Shown one piece after another: positions 60,344 to 63,497 of a DNA stretch of 63,497 bases. The translations under genes and the position numbers were made by a program. Numbering within the stretch: position 1 is the first letter of the stretch; each line of letters starts with the position of its first letter. Source of the stretch: Lysobacteraceae bacterium CU05-9 (lineage in GTDB: Bacteria; Pseudomonadota; Gammaproteobacteria; Xanthomonadales; Xanthomonadaceae). The notes under the pieces are model-generated. The model was not told the DNA's origin. It did no database searches and saw nothing but the letters and a program-made list of their open reading frames with translations. The DNA is taken from positions 1 through 63,497 of the forward strand of contig SWJS01000003.1 in assembly GCA_007556525.1 (NCBI GenBank), given 5' to 3'.

Positions 60344-63316
60344 ATGACGACAACTGAGAGCCAAATCGAGCAAGAACTAATCTCCAAGCTGGAAGATCTC
60401 AAGTACACATATCGCCCGGATATCCGTGACCGCACCGCATTGGAAAAGAACTTTCGCCAGCAATTCGAGGTGCTCAATCGTGTTCAGCTCACCGATGCCG
60501 AATTCGCACGCCTGCTGGAATCCATCGTCACCCCGGATGTTTTTGCCGCAGCCAAGCACCTCCGTGAGCGCAACAGCTTTGAGCGCGACGACGGTACGCC
60601 ACTTTATTACACGCTGGTCAATATCAAGGATTGGTGCAAGAACAACTTCGAAGTAATTAATCAGGTGCGTCTGAGCACCGACTACAGTCACCATCGCTTT
60701 GACGTGATCCTGCTCATCAACGGCGTACCCGTTGTGCAGATCGAGCTGAAAGCGCTGGCCATCAGTCCGCGTCGGGCGATGCAGCAGATCGTCGATTATA
60801 AAAATGACCCCGGCAATGGCTACAACAAAACGCTGCTGTGCTTTTTGCAGATTTTTATCGTCAGTAACCGCAGCGACACGTGGTACTTCGCCAACAACAA
60901 CAGCCGCCATTTCAGCTTTAACGCTGACGAGCGTTTCTTGCCGCTGTATCAATTTGCCGGTGAAGATAACAGCAAGATCACTCATCTAGACCGTTTTGCC
61001 GAGGCGTTCCTCGCCAAATGCACACTCGGCCAGATGATTAGCCGCTACATGGTACTTGTGGCCAGCGAGCAAAAGCTGTTGATGATGCGCCCTTACCAAA
61101 TCTACGCCGTGAAGGCCATTGTCGAGTGTATTCACCAGCATTGCGGTAATGGCTACATCTGGCACACGACTGGCAGCGGCAAGACACTGACGTCGTTCAA
61201 AACCTCGACCTTGCTGAAAGACAACCCCAACATCGATAAATGTCTTTTCGTGGTGGATCGAAAAGATCTTGATCGGCAAACCCGTGAGGAATTCAACAAG
61301 TTTCAGGAAGGCTGCGTGGAGGAAAACACGAACACCGAAACGCTAGTGCGCCGCCTGCTTTCCGACGACTACGCCGATAAGGTGATCGTCACTACAATCC
61401 AGAAGCTCGGTCTGGCGCTTGACGGCAACAACAAGCGCAATTACAAAGAGCGCCTGGAGCCACTGCGCAACCAGCGCATAGTGTTCATCTTCGACGAATG
61501 CCACCGCTCGCAATTTGGTGAGAACCACAAGGCCATCAAGGAGTTCTTCCCTAACGCACAATTGTTCGGCTTCACAGGCACACCCATTTTTGAGGCAAAC
61601 GCCAGCGCTCAACAGATTGAAGGCCAGCAAGCCAGCTACAAGACCACCGCGGACATCTTCCAGCAACAGCTCCACGCCTACACCATCACCCATGCCATCG
61701 AAGACCGCAACGTGTTGCGTTTCCATATCGATTACTACAAGCCGGATGGCAGTGTAAAGTCCAAGGCAGGTGAAGCGTTGGCGAAAAAGGCCATTGTCGA
61801 AGCCATCCTTGCCAAGCACGACGCCGCCACCGCGGAGCGCAAATTCAACGCCGTGCTTGCAACAGCCAGCATCAACGACGCTATCGAGTATCACGCATTA
61901 TTGAAAACCGTGCAGGCGGAAAAGCAGGCAGAAAGTCCAGACTTTCAACCGCTGAATGTTGCCTGTGTGTTTTCTCCGCCCGCCGAGGGCAACAAAGACG
62001 TGCAGCAGATTCAGGAAGACCTGCCGCAAGAAAGGGCCGACAACGAAGAAGCGCCTGACGAAAAGAAGGCCGCGCTGAAGGCCATCATTGCCGACTACAA
62101 CGCCCAGTTTGGCGCTAACCACAGCATTGGCGAGTTCGATCTCTATTACCAGGACGTGCAAAAGCGCATCAAAGATCAACAATACTCGAATGCCGATCTG
62201 CCGCACGCACAGAAAATCGACATCACCATCGTGGTGGACATGTTGCTCACCGGATTCGACTCCAAGTTCCTGAACACGCTCTACGTGGACAAGAACCTCA
62301 AATATCACGGCCTGATACAGGCATTTTCACGCACCAATCGCGTGCTGAACGATAGCAAGCCCTATGGCAACATCCTCGACTTCCGCCAGCAACAAGAGGC
62401 GGTAGACACTGCCATTGGCCTCTTCTCCGGCGAAACTAGCAAACCCGCCAAGGAAATCTGGCTGGTGGAGCCTGCCAAAGAAGTTATCCAGAAGTACGAG
62501 CAAGCGGTCAAAGCCATGGAAAAATTCATGACAGCTAAAAATCTCGTCTGTGAACCCGAGGCCGTCTACAACCTTAAGGGTGACATCGCCCGAATAGAGT
62601 TCATCAATCGCTTCAAAGAAGTGCAGCGTCTGAAAACCCAGCTCGATCAATACACCGATTTGGATTCAGAGCAGAAGTTAAAGATCGATGCCTTGCTACC
62701 GCAAGACCAGTTGCTGGGCTTTCGCAGCACTTATCTGGAAACCGCCAAACGCCTGAAGGAAATCCAGGATAAAGAAGGCAACGACGCCCAGCCTGAAGTG
62801 CAGCAACTCGATTTCGAGTTTGTACTGTTTGCCAGCGCGGTTATTGATTACGACTACATCATGGCTTTAATTGCTCGCTATGCCAGCCAGACACCGGGTA
62901 AGAAGAAAATGAGCCGCGAGCAGCTAATTGGCCTGATTCAGTCCGATGCCAAGTTTATCGACGAGCGCGATGACATTGCCGAATACATCAGCACGCTGGA
63001 AGAAGGCAAGGCGCTGGACGAGAAAGCCATCCGCGAGGGCTTAGAAGATTTCAAGGCCGACAAGCACGCGAAGGTGCTGAACGACATTGCCGCTAAACAC
63101 AGCCTAGAAGTTGCGGCCCTGAAAACCTTTGTGGAGACCATCTTGCGCCGCATGGTGTTTGATGGCGAGCAATTGAGTGAGCTGTTCATGCCGCTGGAAT
63201 TAGGTTGGAAGGCGCGTACCAAGGCAGAGCTAGCACTTATGGAAGAGTTGATTCCGCTGCTAAAAAAACGTGCCCAAGGGCGTGAGATTTCGGGCTTGGG
63301 GGCCTATGAGCAATAA
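60344..63316 (+). CDS. hsdR: type I restriction endonuclease R subunit
   Basis: 990 residues from ATG 60344 (MTTTESQIEQELISKLEDLK); the frame opens at GTG 60314. The nuclease domain has Asp120 (HHRFDVILL) and Glu134-x-Lys136 (VQIELKA). The helicase has Walker A TTGSGKT at 275-281, DECHRS at 384-389, FGFTGTPIF and VDMLLTGFDSKFLNTLYVDK with AFSRTNRVL. It translocates and cuts DNA unmodified by the cognate HsdM/HsdS. It overlaps the hsdS start by 11 bases. Confidence 0.96.
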   Translation: MTTTESQIEQELISKLEDLKYTYRPDIRDRTALEKNFRQQFEVLNRVQLTDAEFARLLESIVTPDVFAAAKHLRERNSFERDDGTPLYYTLVNIKDWCKNNFEVINQVRLSTDYSHHRFDVILLINGVPVVQIELKALAISPRRAMQQIVDYKNDPGNGYNKTLLCFLQIFIVSNRSDTWYFANNNSRHFSFNADERFLPLYQFAGEDNSKITHLDRFAEAFLAKCTLGQMISRYMVLVASEQKLLMMRPYQIYAVKAIVECIHQHCGNGYIWHTTGSGKTLTSFKTSTLLKDNPNIDKCLFVVDRKDLDRQTREEFNKFQEGCVEENTNTETLVRRLLSDDYADKVIVTTIQKLGLALDGNNKRNYKERLEPLRNQRIVFIFDECHRSQFGENHKAIKEFFPNAQLFGFTGTPIFEANASAQQIEGQQASYKTTADIFQQQLHAYTITHAIEDRNVLRFHIDYYKPDGSVKSKAGEALAKKAIVEAILAKHDAATAERKFNAVLATASINDAIEYHALLKTVQAEKQAESPDFQPLNVACVFSPPAEGNKDVQQIQEDLPQERADNEEAPDEKKAALKAIIADYNAQFGANHSIGEFDLYYQDVQKRIKDQQYSNADLPHAQKIDITIVVDMLLTGFDSKFLNTLYVDKNLKYHGLIQAFSRTNRVLNDSKPYGNILDFRQQQEAVDTAIGLFSGETSKPAKEIWLVEPAKEVIQKYEQAVKAMEKFMTAKNLVCEPEAVYNLKGDIARIEFINRFKEVQRLKTQLDQYTDLDSEQKLKIDALLPQDQLLGFRSTYLETAKRLKEIQDKEGNDAQPEVQQLDFEFVLFASAVIDYDYIMALIARYASQTPGKKKMSREQLIGLIQSDAKFIDERDDIAEYISTLEEGKALDEKAIREGLEDFKADKHAKVLNDIAAKHSLEVAALKTFVETILRRMVFDGEQLSELFMPLELGWKARTKAELALMEELIPLLKKRAQGREISGLGAYEQ

Positions 63317-63497
63317 AGAAGCAGGCTCAAGTATGAGTGCGAATGAAAAACAGAATGCGGGCTTGGTGCCGAGGCTGCGCTTTCCGGAGTTTCAGTGCGA
63401 GTCCGGCTGGGACTCTGAATTAGGAAATATGGTGTTTGATCAAATTTCTAATAAAGATCACAACTCCGATCTCCCTGTTCTTGCCATAACACAAGAC
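63306..63497 (+). CDS. hsdS: type I restriction specificity subunit, N-terminal part (runs off window)
   Basis: From ATG 63306 (or 63333) the frame stays open to the window end for 64 codons. VPRLRFPEFQCESGWDSELG is the standard N-terminal signature of HsdS proteins, and PVLAITQD is the start of the first target-recognition domain. It would give DNA specificity to the HsdR at 60344. Without hsdM in the window, the methyltransferase must be downstream or elsewhere. Confidence 0.85.
   Translation, partial: MSNKEAGSSMSANEKQNAGLVPRLRFPEFQCESGWDSELGNMVFDQISNKDHNSDLPVLAITQD

Overview
The window is a bacterial chromosome segment of moderately high G+C. It looks like a gammaproteobacterium of the Xanthomonadales/Lysobacterales type. 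The evidence is the conserved block groEL-groES | dsbD-tlpA-aroQ-accB-accC-prmA ... fis ... purH-...-purD, the bfd-bfr pair, and a heat-shock sigma-32 promoter before groES. The assignment is an inference from gene order and protein character, not from a database search.

Layout. 1-118: 3' end of a 5S rRNA gene and its terminator. 242-4847 (minus): a stress-type run of Dps-like ferritin, lipoprotein, 51-residue charged peptide, FAD oxidoreductase and secreted GDE-type glycosidase. 4951-12699: glycosyltransferase, TRIC-family channel, a HEPN protein, a large-subunit catalase, an SDR and a patatin lipoprotein. 12793-19333: a complete cyanophycin locus with isoaspartyl dipeptidase (iadA), cyanophycinase (cphB), cyanophycin synthetase (cphA) and a second Mur-ligase-type paralogue lacking the ATP-grasp domain. 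19338-22646: two nucleotide-sugar/SDR-like proteins and the ygiB-ygiC pair.

22694-31493 is a heavy-metal efflux island. A 46-bp direct repeat of the tRNA-Met 3' half bounds it, and the restored tRNA-Met is at 31449-31525. It carries two CDF exporters, czcA/B/C-type RND efflux genes and a His-rich periplasmic protein. It has no recognisable integrase, and it contains a truncated C-terminal remnant of a second cyanophycin paralogue.

31688-37596: rppH, bfd-bfr behind a Fur box, DUF4126, erpA, a decayed DUF1801 gene, and a formaldehyde detoxification operon (frmR-frmA-46 aa peptide-fghA). 37587-43281 (minus): purH, a lipoprotein, purD and an MFS-PlsC fusion. 43428-48448, between purH and fis, is an integron-cassette-like insertion without an integrase (CALIN). 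It has one canonical and two decayed attC sites, lone promoterless-looking genes and a RelE/HigB-type toxin-antitoxin pair. 48445-57707 is the housekeeping block. 58054-63497 is a defence-type region: an unknown protein paired with an XRE/ImmA-IrrE regulator, then type I restriction hsdR and the start of hsdS, with no intact hsdM in the window.

The most unusual signal is non-coding. About 430 bp between tlpA and dsbD holds some 13-15 short palindromes. Nearly all are centred on ACA(A/T)TTGT-like cores with different but self-complementary arms. Related intergenic repeats occur next to bfr. A separate purine-rich repeat sits in sense orientation directly after three unrelated stop codons.
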